Assembly (NCBI RefSeq): GCF_029601685.1
Contig: NZ_JARRIR010000015.1
Coordinates: 1-64,000, forward strand
Origin: Metarhizobium sp017305935
GTDB taxonomy: Bacteria; Pseudomonadota; Alphaproteobacteria; Rhizobiales; Rhizobiaceae
DNA: 64,000 nt
Direction of reading: 5' to 3'
The first letter of the stretch is position 1. The number at the start of each line of letters is the position of its first letter. The position numbers and the translations under genes are program-made. The notes under the pieces were generated by a model. That model did no database searches. It saw only the letters and a list, made by a program, of their open reading frames with translations, and was not told the DNA's origin. Shown here piece after piece: positions 7,635 through 15,990 of this stretch.

Positions 7635-8879
7635 ATCGCTTCCTCCAACTCATCTAGCGTCGCACGCAACAGGGCGCCATAATCCGTGCCCGAGCCGTCG
7701 ACATGGCTCAGGAGCGCCAGATCCTCTTCCACGAGTTCCAGCGCACCAAGTTTCGCGGCGGTTTCCACATCGCCCGTGCTGATGGCGCGCAGGAACGGCG
7801 CGGGCAGGATTCCGCAAGGCGCGGCCCGTTCATGAACGGCATTGGGAATGAGCGGCGCCGGAAATTGCTCGTTGAATGAAGGTCAGGTAGCGCATGATGA
7901 AGGAGCGCCGGAGCGGATGTCTGTGTGGAATGGCGGTGGCCTGCACGTCATAACGCCGCAGGAAATGCTCGACCGTTCCGCCGAGCGGAGAGCCCGAAAG
8001 CAACTGAACCGAGGGACTGGTGAGCGAGGCGCCGAAAAGATCTTTCAGATTCGCGCCTGCGGGAGCGACAACGAGGCGCGGACTGCACGTCCCCGGTCCG
8101 GTCAGCGCAACGACGCGCCGTGTCCATATCCGGCCCGTATCGAACAGGCATCCCAGCGCGATTACGTCCTGATAGCCGATGTGCCAGACCATCCTGTTTG
8201 CACCTACAGGATTAAGATGATGGATGTGAGTTCCAACCAGACCTGCCGGATGCCTGCCTGCGAAACAGACAGCCTTGACGCCTTCGGGAACGGCCGGGGA
8301 GGCATCGGCCCCGTGACAGACGTAAACGGGGCCATCGGTCAGGTGACGCAACGCCTCCGCGCCGAGACGAAACCATGATTCGAAGCGTCTTATGACGGGG
8401 GCCGGATCGCCTGCGAGCGGCGCGGTATCGGTGGCTGTTACGAAAATCGCATCCGGAGCCTGCCGGGGGTCGGCGAGCCGGCCGAATGGCCGGGTGCGAA
8501 ATGCCTGCCAGCAACCGCTTTGGAGCAGGAGCGACTGCATGGTCACGCGATCAGGCCGCGAGGGCCTGTCGAATTCGACGGCGGCTTCGCCCTCGACGTC
8601 GATAATAATGGAATCGAGGCTTCTGCGCGCGCCGCGCGAGATTGCACGGATCGTTCCCGCAACAGGTGCTGTAAACGTCAGATGAGGGCGGTGACGATCC
8701 GTAAACAGCCGCTCGCCGGCTCGCACGGCTTGTCCCAGCGCGACATCGATAACCGGACGCAGGCGCGGGTAATCTTCTCCCATAAGCGCAACCGAGCGCG
8801 CCACGACCGCATCGTCAATCGTGTCTACCGGCTTGCCTTCCCATCGAAGATCGACCCCGCCCCTGATATGTACCCGCAA
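7631..8879 (-). CDS. nqrA: Na+-translocating NADH:quinone reductase subunit A, frameshifted near its end
   Basis: Cytoplasmic subunit holding a quinone-binding region. The frame from 8879 shows NqrA features: VHIRGGVDL at the start, a lipoyl-like FTAPVAGTIRAISRGARR segment, and HHLNPVG. It stops at 7830. The expected NqrA C-terminus (NEQFPAPLIPNAVHER through DYGALLRATLDELEEAI) continues in another frame to a TGA at 7631 that overlaps the nqrB ATG. Removing one T near 7881-7884 restores one reading frame. The start is TTG, chosen for GGGAGGGG 5 nt upstream; a GTG at 8894 is the alternative. Either a real mutation or an assembly error. Confidence 0.82.
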
Positions 8880-8949
8880 AAATACCCCTCCCACGTAAGC
8901 GACGCTCGACGTTTCCCTTCCCGATCGGACATCAACCGGGCGTGGCCAT

Positions 8950-9480
8950 CTAGGCGGCGCCTGACCCCGTTGCGTTTTCGGACAAGGCGATCCTCAGCTT
9001 CTCTTCCTGCTCTGGCGAAAGGGATGTCTTGAGAACCCGGCCGCGAAGGCCTTCGAACTCCGCCAGCACCTTTTCCGGCTGCACCTTGCGGACAAGGACG
9101 AACAGCGCAGACGAATTGCTTGGAATGGTCTCGCCCAGAGACTTGATGAACGTGTCGTCGATGCCATAGTCAGCGAGGGAGCCGGACAAGGCGCCGACAC
9201 CGGCGCCCGTCAGGCCGCCGATGGCGATACCGGCAAGCGGATTGAGGAAAAGCAAGCCCACAAGGCCGCCCCAAAGCGTTCCCGAGAGAAGGCCCGATGT
9301 GGCGCCGAGAGCCGCCAGGTTAAGGCTCTGCTTGAGATGGACCTTGCCTTCGCCGTCACGAACGACGACGACGGCATCCTCCAGATCGACCAGATATTCT
9401 TTTCTGAGAGCAGCGAGCTTGAGAAGCACCTTATCGGCTTCATCGACCGTATCGAAACCGACGACTACCAGATCGGACAT
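8950..9480 (-). CDS. DUF1269 membrane protein
   Basis: 176 aa. The N-terminal domain (MSDLVVVGFDTVDEADKVL) resembles DUF1269 proteins. A glycine-zipper hydrophobic hairpin follows (about 58-105, GATSGLLSGTLWGGLVGLL then GAGVGALSGSLADYGI) and a soluble C-terminal part. Located 70 nt upstream of nqrA on the same strand, with ggagaaaaaac before ATG. Function unknown; the family is often found next to stress proteins. Confidence 0.85.
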   Translation of the reverse strand: MSDLVVVGFDTVDEADKVLLKLAALRKEYLVDLEDAVVVVRDGEGKVHLKQSLNLAALGATSGLLSGTLWGGLVGLLFLNPLAGIAIGGLTGAGVGALSGSLADYGIDDTFIKSLGETIPSNSSALFVLVRKVQPEKVLAEFEGLRGRVLKTSLSPEQEEKLRIALSENATGSGAA

Positions 9481-9546
9481 GTTTTTTCTCCTGTGTTGTA
9501 ATCTCTACGACCTGCGATCTCACCCGCGCTGCGGGATGATCGCGTC

Positions 9547-10395
9547 TTATCGCGAAAGAAAGATCGGGATTTTCGGATTGGCCAGAATGGTGCGTGTTGC
9601 GCTGCCGAAAACGAACTCGGTGATCCGGGACTGCCCGTAGGCGCCCATGACCACCAGGTCGGCGCCGAGCTCTTCTGCGCGCGACAGGATCAGATCGCCG
9701 GCATCGCCGCCTTCCAGCCGGTCAAGCGTCACCCTGATCCCGTGCCGCGCGAGATGGAGAGAGATATCGCTTCCGGGGTCCTCCCCCAGAAGCCGCGCGA
9801 CCTTGGGCTCGGGAACGACGACGACATGGACGGTGCGAGCGGTGGCCAGGAACGCCATCGAATCCGCAATGGCGCGCGCCGCTTCCCGGCTGGCATTCCA
9901 TCCGACCACGACGGTCTCGGGCACGGCGCGGTCGCTTTGCCAGGATGTGGGCAAAAGGATCGAAGGGCGACCGGAGGCAAAGATGATATCCTCCGAGACG
10001 GTGAGAGCCGTCTCGGCGCGGTCCGGGTCATGCCCCGTTCCGACGATTGCCAAGGCGGCATGGCGGGCGTGCAGCATGAGCGCCTCGCCCGTTTCACCGG
10101 AACATATCCGAAGCTCGCAATTCACGCCGGTAGCGGTCGCGACATCCGAAAGGAGCCCCCGCAGCTGCTCTTCGGCGTCATGCCGGCGCGCTTCGAAGGA
10201 GGTTATCATGCTGTTGATCGCCGCCCCTCGGGCGAAGCCATGGGACGGAGTGGCGATCAAATCTTCCGGCACGAAAGCGACAACGACATGCGCATCCCAT
10301 GCGCGTGCAAGTGAAACAGCATAATCAATATAGACCCGACAAACAGAAACATCGGCTGTATCGATATAAACGACAATATCTTTTGGCGTCTTCAT
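9547..10395 (-). CDS. Tandem universal stress protein (UspA family)
   Basis: 282-aa cytoplasmic protein with two Usp domains. The second keeps the ATP-binding signature GAYGQSRITEFVFGSATRTI near the C-terminus; the first has a degenerate one (VGTGHDPDRAETALTVSEDI). The start at ATG 10395 is chosen for GAGGGG a few nt upstream; a TTG at 10413 is possible. It heads the leftward block and is preceded by the palindromic promoter at 10449, so the nqr genes may be co-transcribed with it. The gaps inside this block are below 75 nt. Confidence 0.9.
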   Translation of the reverse strand: MKTPKDIVVYIDTADVSVCRVYIDYAVSLARAWDAHVVVAFVPEDLIATPSHGFARGAAINSMITSFEARRHDAEEQLRGLLSDVATATGVNCELRICSGETGEALMLHARHAALAIVGTGHDPDRAETALTVSEDIIFASGRPSILLPTSWQSDRAVPETVVVGWNASREAARAIADSMAFLATARTVHVVVVPEPKVARLLGEDPGSDISLHLARHGIRVTLDRLEGGDAGDLILSRAEELGADLVVMGAYGQSRITEFVFGSATRTILANPKIPIFLSR

Positions 10396-10420
10396 TCCAC
10401 CCCTCGTCACCAAACATCAG

Positions 10421-10463
10421 CTTTACCCTAATGAACATACTCCTTGAGTCAACAGCTGATGAT
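10421..10463 (-). promoter_or_regulatory. Promoter with palindrome TCATC-AGCT-GTTGA overlapping -35
   Basis: On the minus strand TCATCAGCTGTTGAC (palindrome at plus-strand 10449-10462) ends in a -35 box TTGACT, followed after 16 nt by TAGGGT as a possible -10. It lies 54 nt upstream of the USP start. The same palindrome-plus-TTGAC layout occurs at 18437, 32355 and 44291. The bound regulator is unknown. Confidence 0.65.
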
Positions 10464-10528
10464 TGAGAGGACTAAAATCCTTTTCCTTATGCCTCCGGAT
10501 TGCGTCAGGGAGGCCCGGCGGGCAGAGT

Positions 10529-10726
10529 TCAGCCCCGCCGTGTGCGGGTACGGTGGCCTGCTGGGTCGTTCTGAGGCGCGATTTCATTCGGGGCTGTGTT
10601 TTCCCCTTCCGGCACGGATCTGGCCTCGTCTGTCGTTTTCACGGCCCGCCATGGAAAGACAGCTTCATGCTCCTGTAGCCGGCGTTTCTTTCGGACCTCC
10701 ACGGTGAACGGTCTTGTTTGCTTCAT
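10529..10726 (-). CDS. Possible small basic protein downstream of hdeD
   Basis: 65-aa frame beginning MKQTRPFTVEVRKKRR, rich in Arg and Lys, with no membrane segment. It starts 22 nt after the HdeD stop on the same strand; GAGG lies upstream but at poor spacing. I do not recognise a family. It occupies the middle of an otherwise gene-free 353-nt stretch (10396-10748), whose left part is the USP promoter. Confidence 0.3.
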   Translation of the reverse strand: MKQTRPFTVEVRKKRRLQEHEAVFPWRAVKTTDEARSVPEGENTAPNEIAPQNDPAGHRTRTRRG

Positions 10727-10748
10727 TGTCGTTTCCAGCCTCGGGTTC

Positions 10749-11336
10749 TTATTCGTGATTGCGGTCGATACTGACGGACCGTCGCAGCGCGAGCGCCAAT
10801 GCGCTCAGGGCACAGCCGGTCACCATGACGTCGATCGCCAGCAGTGCGCCAATGATCCACAAACTGTTGACCGGCCAGCCCACAAGGATGACCAGTGCAA
10901 CAAGCACCGTTGCGGCGCCAGCCGCCGCGAGCCACAGCCAACCGGAAGCCGGGCGGATCGCCAGACCGGCGGCAGTCCTGACAATGCCTGCGACGAGCAT
11001 GCTGAGAGCCATCAGCAGTGTCAGGAAAGTGGATGCCAGGACCGGGTTCCAGAATGTCATCACACCGGCCGCGACATAAAGCACACCGACAACGAGCAAA
11101 CCGACAGTTTGGCCCCATCGCTTCATCTGAAATGCGAAGACGATATGCGCCGCACCCGCCAGTAGCATCGTGACACCGACAAAGAGGACGGAAACGACCG
11201 TGGCCAGCAACAGGTTGAAGAGGGCGACAAGAGCTATCAGCACGAGCACCATGCCTGCGCCCAGCAGCCATCGCCATCGCGATCGCAACAGTTGCAGGTC
11301 GGTGGCGTCGAGGCTTGCGGTGTAATTGAATATCAT
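10749..11336 (-). CDS. HdeD-family membrane protein
   Basis: 195-aa inner-membrane protein of the HdeD/DUF308 family with six predicted helices in three hairpins, for example LLGAGMVLVLIALVALFN, VGLLVVGVLYVAAGVMTFWNP and the family-typical VGWPVNSLWIIGALLAID near the end. HdeD in E. coli belongs to acid-stress defence; the molecular role is unclear. A second copy, frameshifted, lies at 24080. It follows the lipoprotein hydrolase by 48 nt. Confidence 0.9.
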   Translation of the reverse strand: MIFNYTASLDATDLQLLRSRWRWLLGAGMVLVLIALVALFNLLLATVVSVLFVGVTMLLAGAAHIVFAFQMKRWGQTVGLLVVGVLYVAAGVMTFWNPVLASTFLTLLMALSMLVAGIVRTAAGLAIRPASGWLWLAAAGAATVLVALVILVGWPVNSLWIIGALLAIDVMVTGCALSALALALRRSVSIDRNHE

Positions 11337-11384
11337 AAGTATTCTCCTGCAATAGTTGCGTGAAGAAAGCTGCTTCGCGTCGTG

Positions 11385-12503
11385 TCAGTTTCCGCCGACG
11401 ATCTTGCCGGCAAGTACAAATGGGCTGGAAAGGACCGCGCCAGCCGAATTGAATACAAACGCTCCGGCTTGCCTAAGATTTCGAGGGTCGCTTGTTCCAT
11501 CCCGGCCCGAAAGCTTCGGATAGTAGGCGGCGAGACCGACGAAACGATTGTGGCGGAAGCTGTCTGAGGCCTCGATATCCGATATATCGATCACCTGCAC
11601 GTTCGCCTTGCGCGTCGCCTCCTCGATTTTCGGATCCGTCACGTCGATCCTGCCCAGGCGCTGACGTTCTGTGGACAGAAATTCCGAGACCTTGAGCGCT
11701 CTGTCATCCTTGGAGACAAGGATTGTCATCGGCGGGTTCAGTGGGCCGATCGTCGCAAGCTGTGCCTGGAACACGTCGACATCGATATCGGGCGCCGCCA
11801 GCACGACCTGGAGTCGATGGATCGCCGCATCCTTGCCGGTAAGCCGAAGTTGGCGCACGGCTTCCGTCGTCAGCCATGCCCCCATGCTGTGGCCGACGAG
11901 CGTGATGGGACCCTGGGTCTGTTTGCGCGCCAGGGTGCCGAGCAAATCCGCCAACTGGTCTCGCGAGAACGTCACCGCGTCCTTGTCGGCGACGTAGCCG
12001 CTCAGAGCGCCTTCGGACGGCCACGCAAACAGGATCGGAGCGGCATCGACGCCGGCGTCAGCTGTCATCTGGGCTATGCGATAGACGGCCTCTGTGAAAT
12101 TGGTGTTGTAGCCATGCACGAACACGCCGACACTCGGCGGTTTGCCGTTGCGTTTACTCGTGACTTCCGCCTCGAATGTCGCCGCGTCGAGAATGTGCTG
12201 GTCGACGGTGACAAAATCCGTCTTCGGGTTCGGCTTCGATTTCGGCCATTCGACATTGCCCGTCTTGTGACCCGGCGGGATGGAAACCCTGTAGCGGATA
12301 TAGCTGACCTCGCGGCTACGACCCGACGTGTAGATACCGTTCTCATCACGCTTGCGCGTGGTAGCCACATAAACCGTCGTGAGCTTGGCCCCCGAAACGG
12401 CTTCGGCCGTTTGGGCGAGCAGTTCCGGGCCGGGGCGGCCGGCACAGGCTGCAAGCAGGCCTGTGAGAAGAAGTAGCGTAAGGCGTAGACTGATTTTACG
12501 CAT
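11385..12503 (-). CDS. DUF900-type alpha/beta hydrolase lipoprotein
   Basis: 372 aa with a lipoprotein signal ending LLAAC (lipidated Cys20), so it is probably membrane-anchored on the periplasmic side. The hydrolase domain has the oxyanion region GVFVHGYNTNF, the nucleophile elbow GHSMG, and a downstream acid and histidine region (SKDDRALKVSEF and SFRHNRF), matching DUF900. The start at 12503 puts the signal at the N-terminus; 21 upstream codons are unlikely to be used. Substrate unknown. Confidence 0.85.
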   Translation of the reverse strand: MRKISLRLTLLLLTGLLAACAGRPGPELLAQTAEAVSGAKLTTVYVATTRKRDENGIYTSGRSREVSYIRYRVSIPPGHKTGNVEWPKSKPNPKTDFVTVDQHILDAATFEAEVTSKRNGKPPSVGVFVHGYNTNFTEAVYRIAQMTADAGVDAAPILFAWPSEGALSGYVADKDAVTFSRDQLADLLGTLARKQTQGPITLVGHSMGAWLTTEAVRQLRLTGKDAAIHRLQVVLAAPDIDVDVFQAQLATIGPLNPPMTILVSKDDRALKVSEFLSTERQRLGRIDVTDPKIEEATRKANVQVIDISDIEASDSFRHNRFVGLAAYYPKLSGRDGTSDPRNLRQAGAFVFNSAGAVLSSPFVLAGKIVGGN

Positions 12504-12621
12504 TGACTGAACCGATTTCCTACTTATGCATTCGAAGCATCGCGCTCTCGATATGACAGAGTTCACCCTGTCGCCGCGCGAGCAGCGACCTCGACTTAGT
12601 TTGCATCAGCCCGCCTTCTGG

Positions 12622-13395
12622 CTAGGCCGTGATGTGGAAACCGTTATCGGCGTATACCACCGACCCCGACAGAGGCGTTGCCGCCTCGCTTGCCAGAAAT
12701 GCGGCGATACGCCCAACCTCAGCGATGCTCACGAGGCGTCGCGATGGTGTTCGCTCACGCACCGTATCGATGAGCTCATCGAAACGTTCGATTCCGGAAG
12801 CTGTCCTGGTAGCGATCGGCCCGGTGGACAGGCAATGGACGCGGATGTCCCGCGCTGCGAGATCCGCGGCCAGGTAGCGTACGCTTGCTTCCAGGGCCGC
12901 CTTCACCGGTCCCATCAGATTGTAGTTGTCGACGACGCGCTCAGCCCCGAAAAAGCTGACGGTTATCAAGGATCCGCCTTCCTTCATCAGCGGGGCGGCG
13001 AGCCGCGCCATGCGGATAAAGGAATGGCACGATGTATCCCTGGCCTGCGCGAAACCTTCAGCGGAGCAGTTGACGATGCTCGTCTGCAAGTCCTGTCGTG
13101 GCGCGAAGGCGATCGAATGAAGCAAGAAATCGAGGCGGCCCCATTCATTTGCTATGGTGTCGAACACCGCCTCGAGCTGCCCATCAATGCGAACGTCACA
13201 GGGCATGAACAGTGATGCGCCCAGTTCATCGGAAACCGGGCGCACGAACGGGACAGCCTTGTCGTTGAGATAGGTGACCGCCAGATCGGCGCCGGCAGCC
13301 TTGAACGCGGTTGCACAGCCGGCTGCGATGGAGGAATCGTTGGCGATGCCGACGACGAGGCCACGTCTTCCGAATAAATCAACGATCGAAGCCAT
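12622..13395 (-). CDS. fabI: FabI-type enoyl-[acyl-carrier-protein] reductase
   Basis: 257-aa NADH-dependent SDR of the FabI class. The cofactor loop is GIANDSSIAAG (16-26) and the active site Tyr158-x6-Lys165 (YNLMGPVK), spaced as in FabI rather than the YxxxK of ordinary SDRs. The end ADNGFHITA is typical. It sits 3 nt after ackA in the same block as phaC. A chromosomal fabI is normally essential, so this cargo copy may be a specialised or biocide-tolerant isozyme, which is an inference. Confidence 0.9.
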   Translation of the reverse strand: MASIVDLFGRRGLVVGIANDSSIAAGCATAFKAAGADLAVTYLNDKAVPFVRPVSDELGASLFMPCDVRIDGQLEAVFDTIANEWGRLDFLLHSIAFAPRQDLQTSIVNCSAEGFAQARDTSCHSFIRMARLAAPLMKEGGSLITVSFFGAERVVDNYNLMGPVKAALEASVRYLAADLAARDIRVHCLSTGPIATRTASGIERFDELIDTVRERTPSRRLVSIAEVGRIAAFLASEAATPLSGSVVYADNGFHITA

Positions 13396-13398
13396 CGC

Positions 13399-14574
13399 TC
13401 AGCCTCCCGAGATTCTCAAGGCGTCAGTGGCGATCACCTGCTCCTCATCGGTCGGGATGACAAGGACGGTAAGACGACTGGCAGGACTGCTGATGACGGG
13501 ACCGCTCCCGGCATTCGCTCCAGGATCGAGATCAATGCCGAGCCACATCAGCCGGGTGCAGATATCAGCCCTGATCGTCGGCTGATTCTCGCCGATCCCG
13601 GCGGTGAATACGAGAGTATCGAGACCGCCCAGCGTCGAGGCAAGCCGGGCAATCTCACCGGCGACCCTGAAGGTGAACAGCTCGATTGCTTCCTTGGCTT
13701 GCTGCTCATCACTCTCCAGAAGCACGCGGCTGTCGGCGCTGATGCCGGAAACGCCCATGAGACCGGACCGGTGATAAAGGAGATCCTCGATTTCGCCAGG
13801 ATCTCGCCCGGCCTTTAAGAGGTGTATGACCACGCCGGCGTCGAGCGCCCCGCAGCGCGTCGCCATCGGTACGCCGTCCAGCGTTGAGAAACCCATGCTG
13901 GTGTCGCGGCTGACGCAGTTGTGCATCGCGCAAAGACTGGCGCCGGAACCGAGATGGGCGACGATGACCTTGCCCGCCGCCTGCTCCGGCCATTTGCTGA
14001 TAAGCTGGTTGGCAATCGATCGATAAGAAAGGCCGTGGAAGCCATAGCGTTTGATACCCTCTTCGTAGAGCTGCCGCGGCAGGGCGAAGCGGCGGACGAC
14101 GTCGGCATGCGAGCGGTGGAAAGCCGTGTCGAAGGAGGCGGTCTGCCTGATTTCTGGCCGAAGGCGCGCGATCGCCCGGACAAGGCGCAGCGCCTGGGGC
14201 TGATGAAGCGGCGCAAGCGGTATCAGCGCTTCCATCTGCGACATCGCCTGATCGTTGATGAGCACCGGTCCGTCAAACAGGTCACCGCCGTGCACAACGC
14301 GGTGGCCGATAGCGGCGATGCCGGATAAATCATAGTGCCAGGACAGCCGGTCGAACGCTTCGCGCAAGACCTCGTCCAGTTCTTCCTCCGCTTTGGCTTC
14401 CAGCTCAACATCGAAGCGATCCGGGCCTTCGGAAAGCTCGAAGCGCAACGGGGCCTTGCGGAAATCGATCATTCCCTTGCCGATTCGCGTGAGGCCACCG
14501 CCTTCAACGGCGAACAGGCCGATCTTGACCGTGGAGGAGCCGGCATTGAAGGTGACAAGCAGTTGCTGGCTCAT
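13399..14574 (-). CDS. ackA: Acetate (acyl) kinase
   Basis: 391-aa cytoplasmic ASKHA kinase making ATP and acetate from acetyl phosphate. Visible motifs are FNAGSSTVKIGLF near the N-terminus, GHRVVHGG, FDTAFH, HLGSGASLCA, the DTSMGFSTLDG loop, and TAGIGEN near the C-terminus. Overlaps the MaoC-Pta stop by 4 nt, so the acyl-phosphate former and user are coupled. It can also serve the phosphoketolase encoded at 41804. Confidence 0.94.
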   Translation of the reverse strand: MSQQLLVTFNAGSSTVKIGLFAVEGGGLTRIGKGMIDFRKAPLRFELSEGPDRFDVELEAKAEEELDEVLREAFDRLSWHYDLSGIAAIGHRVVHGGDLFDGPVLINDQAMSQMEALIPLAPLHQPQALRLVRAIARLRPEIRQTASFDTAFHRSHADVVRRFALPRQLYEEGIKRYGFHGLSYRSIANQLISKWPEQAAGKVIVAHLGSGASLCAMHNCVSRDTSMGFSTLDGVPMATRCGALDAGVVIHLLKAGRDPGEIEDLLYHRSGLMGVSGISADSRVLLESDEQQAKEAIELFTFRVAGEIARLASTLGGLDTLVFTAGIGENQPTIRADICTRLMWLGIDLDPGANAGSGPVISSPASRLTVLVIPTDEEQVIATDALRISGG

Positions 14575-15983
14575 GAGATGGCCCCCGTTCCGGGTACCTG
14601 ATTGCGGGCGACGAGCAGTCTTGCGAGCGTTGCCGAGGCGATGCGCGCCGAAAGCGGATCGGAGCGGCTGGTCAGCACGATCGGCACGCGCGCGCCGAGC
14701 ACGATGCCGGCCGCGGTCGCCCCCGCGAAATAAATCAGTTGCTTGGCGAGCATGTTGCCAGCCTCAAGGTCCGGCACGAGCAGGATGTCGGCCTCGCCCG
14801 CGACGGGAGAGACAATGCCCTTCGTCTTCGCCGCATCGAGATCGATGGCATTGTCGAAGGCAAGCGGGCCATCGACACGTCCACCGATGATCTGGCCACG
14901 CGCCGCCATGACGGTCAGCGCCGCGGCGTCAAGGGTGGATGGCATCTTCGCGTTGACGGTCTCGACTGCTGCGAGCACCGCCACGCGCGGCTCTTTGACG
15001 CCAAGAGCTAGAAGAAGGTCGATAGCGTTCTGGCAGATGTCGCGTTTCTGGTCGAGCGTCGGCTGGATGTTGATCGCAGCGTCGGTGACGATCAGCGGCT
15101 TGCCATAGGCCGGGACGTCGAAGGCGAAGACGTGGCTGACGCGCCGCTCCGTTCTGAGACCGGACCCGGTGGCGAGGACGGCGCCCAGAAGCTCGTCGGT
15201 ATGCAGGCTGCCCTTGACCAGAACCGAAACCGTACCGCCGACCGCGAGTTCCACGGCGCGCGCGGCTGCCGCATGGCTGTGCGCAACGTCCTCGATCGCC
15301 ATGTCGCCCATATCGATCCCTGAGGCTTCGGCGGCTGCGCGAATCTTCGCCTCCGGCCCGACCAGCAGCGGGTCGAACAGGCCCTGTTGGCGGACCTCGA
15401 CCGCAGCCAGGATTGCTCCGGCGGAGCACGGGTGTACAATGGCGGCCCGAACCGGGGGGAGACTACGAGCTTCGGCAACAAAAGCCTCATATCGGCTTGC
15501 TCGCCCTGTATCCTGCAATGCGACGGAGGAGGGTGTTGCGGTCCATTCGACCGACTTGTCGGGCGCGATCACCATGGCCTTACCGGTCAGGACAAGTTCC
15601 GCTTTCTGATTTGCGCAGATCGTCTCCAGTGCAACAGTGCGATTGTCCGGGTTTTTCTGCACCACCCGCACGGTTGCCGTGATCGTGTCGCCGGCGGCGA
15701 CCGGCTTCACGAAACGGAAATCCTGTCCCAGATAGATCGTCCCTGGCCCCGGAAGCCTTGTGCCGATCACCAGAGAGACCAGCGCGCCTGTCCAAAGCCC
15801 GTTGGCAACGATATCGTTGAAGAACGTCGTTGCCTCCGCTGCCCCGTCACCAACTGCCGGCCTTTTGCCGAGCATCGCTGCCAGCAGATCGATGTCGGTA
15901 TCACCTGCCACCCGTGTGAGGCTTGCGGTATCGCCGACCTGTAAATCGGCGAAGGTATGATTTGTCAGTAATTTTTCCGCCAT
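14571..15983 (-). CDS. MaoC-like/phosphate acetyl(butyryl)transferase fusion
   Basis: 470 aa. Residues about 1-150 form a MaoC hot-dog domain, 165-470 a Pta/Ptb phosphotransacylase (PPVRAAIVHPCSAGAILAA, LVKGSLHTDELLGAVL, VPDLEAGNMLAKQL). In related fusions the hydratase loop reads GDxNPxH; here the equivalent stretch is GKRPAVGDG (39-47), so both the catalytic Asp and His are missing and the MaoC half is probably inactive or structural. The start at 15983 is favoured over a frame running back into phaC. It overlaps ackA, giving an acyl-CoA to acyl-phosphate to ATP route. Confidence 0.88.
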   Translation of the reverse strand: MAEKLLTNHTFADLQVGDTASLTRVAGDTDIDLLAAMLGKRPAVGDGAAEATTFFNDIVANGLWTGALVSLVIGTRLPGPGTIYLGQDFRFVKPVAAGDTITATVRVVQKNPDNRTVALETICANQKAELVLTGKAMVIAPDKSVEWTATPSSVALQDTGRASRYEAFVAEARSLPPVRAAIVHPCSAGAILAAVEVRQQGLFDPLLVGPEAKIRAAAEASGIDMGDMAIEDVAHSHAAAARAVELAVGGTVSVLVKGSLHTDELLGAVLATGSGLRTERRVSHVFAFDVPAYGKPLIVTDAAINIQPTLDQKRDICQNAIDLLLALGVKEPRVAVLAAVETVNAKMPSTLDAAALTVMAARGQIIGGRVDGPLAFDNAIDLDAAKTKGIVSPVAGEADILLVPDLEAGNMLAKQLIYFAGATAAGIVLGARVPIVLTSRSDPLSARIASATLARLLVARNQVPGTGAIS

Positions 15984-15990
15984 CGCACTC

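Noticed and set aside
2566..8879. Annotation of the electron-transfer operon as Rnf
   Set aside because: The A and F subunits (quinone-binding NqrA without Fe-S motifs, and the ferredoxin/FAD NqrF) and an NqrM-like gene are diagnostic of Nqr.
9523..9535. Small hairpin CCCGC-GCT-GCGGG as a terminator between the DUF1269 and USP genes
   Set aside because: Five base pairs with a 3-nt loop and no T-run; too weak to call.
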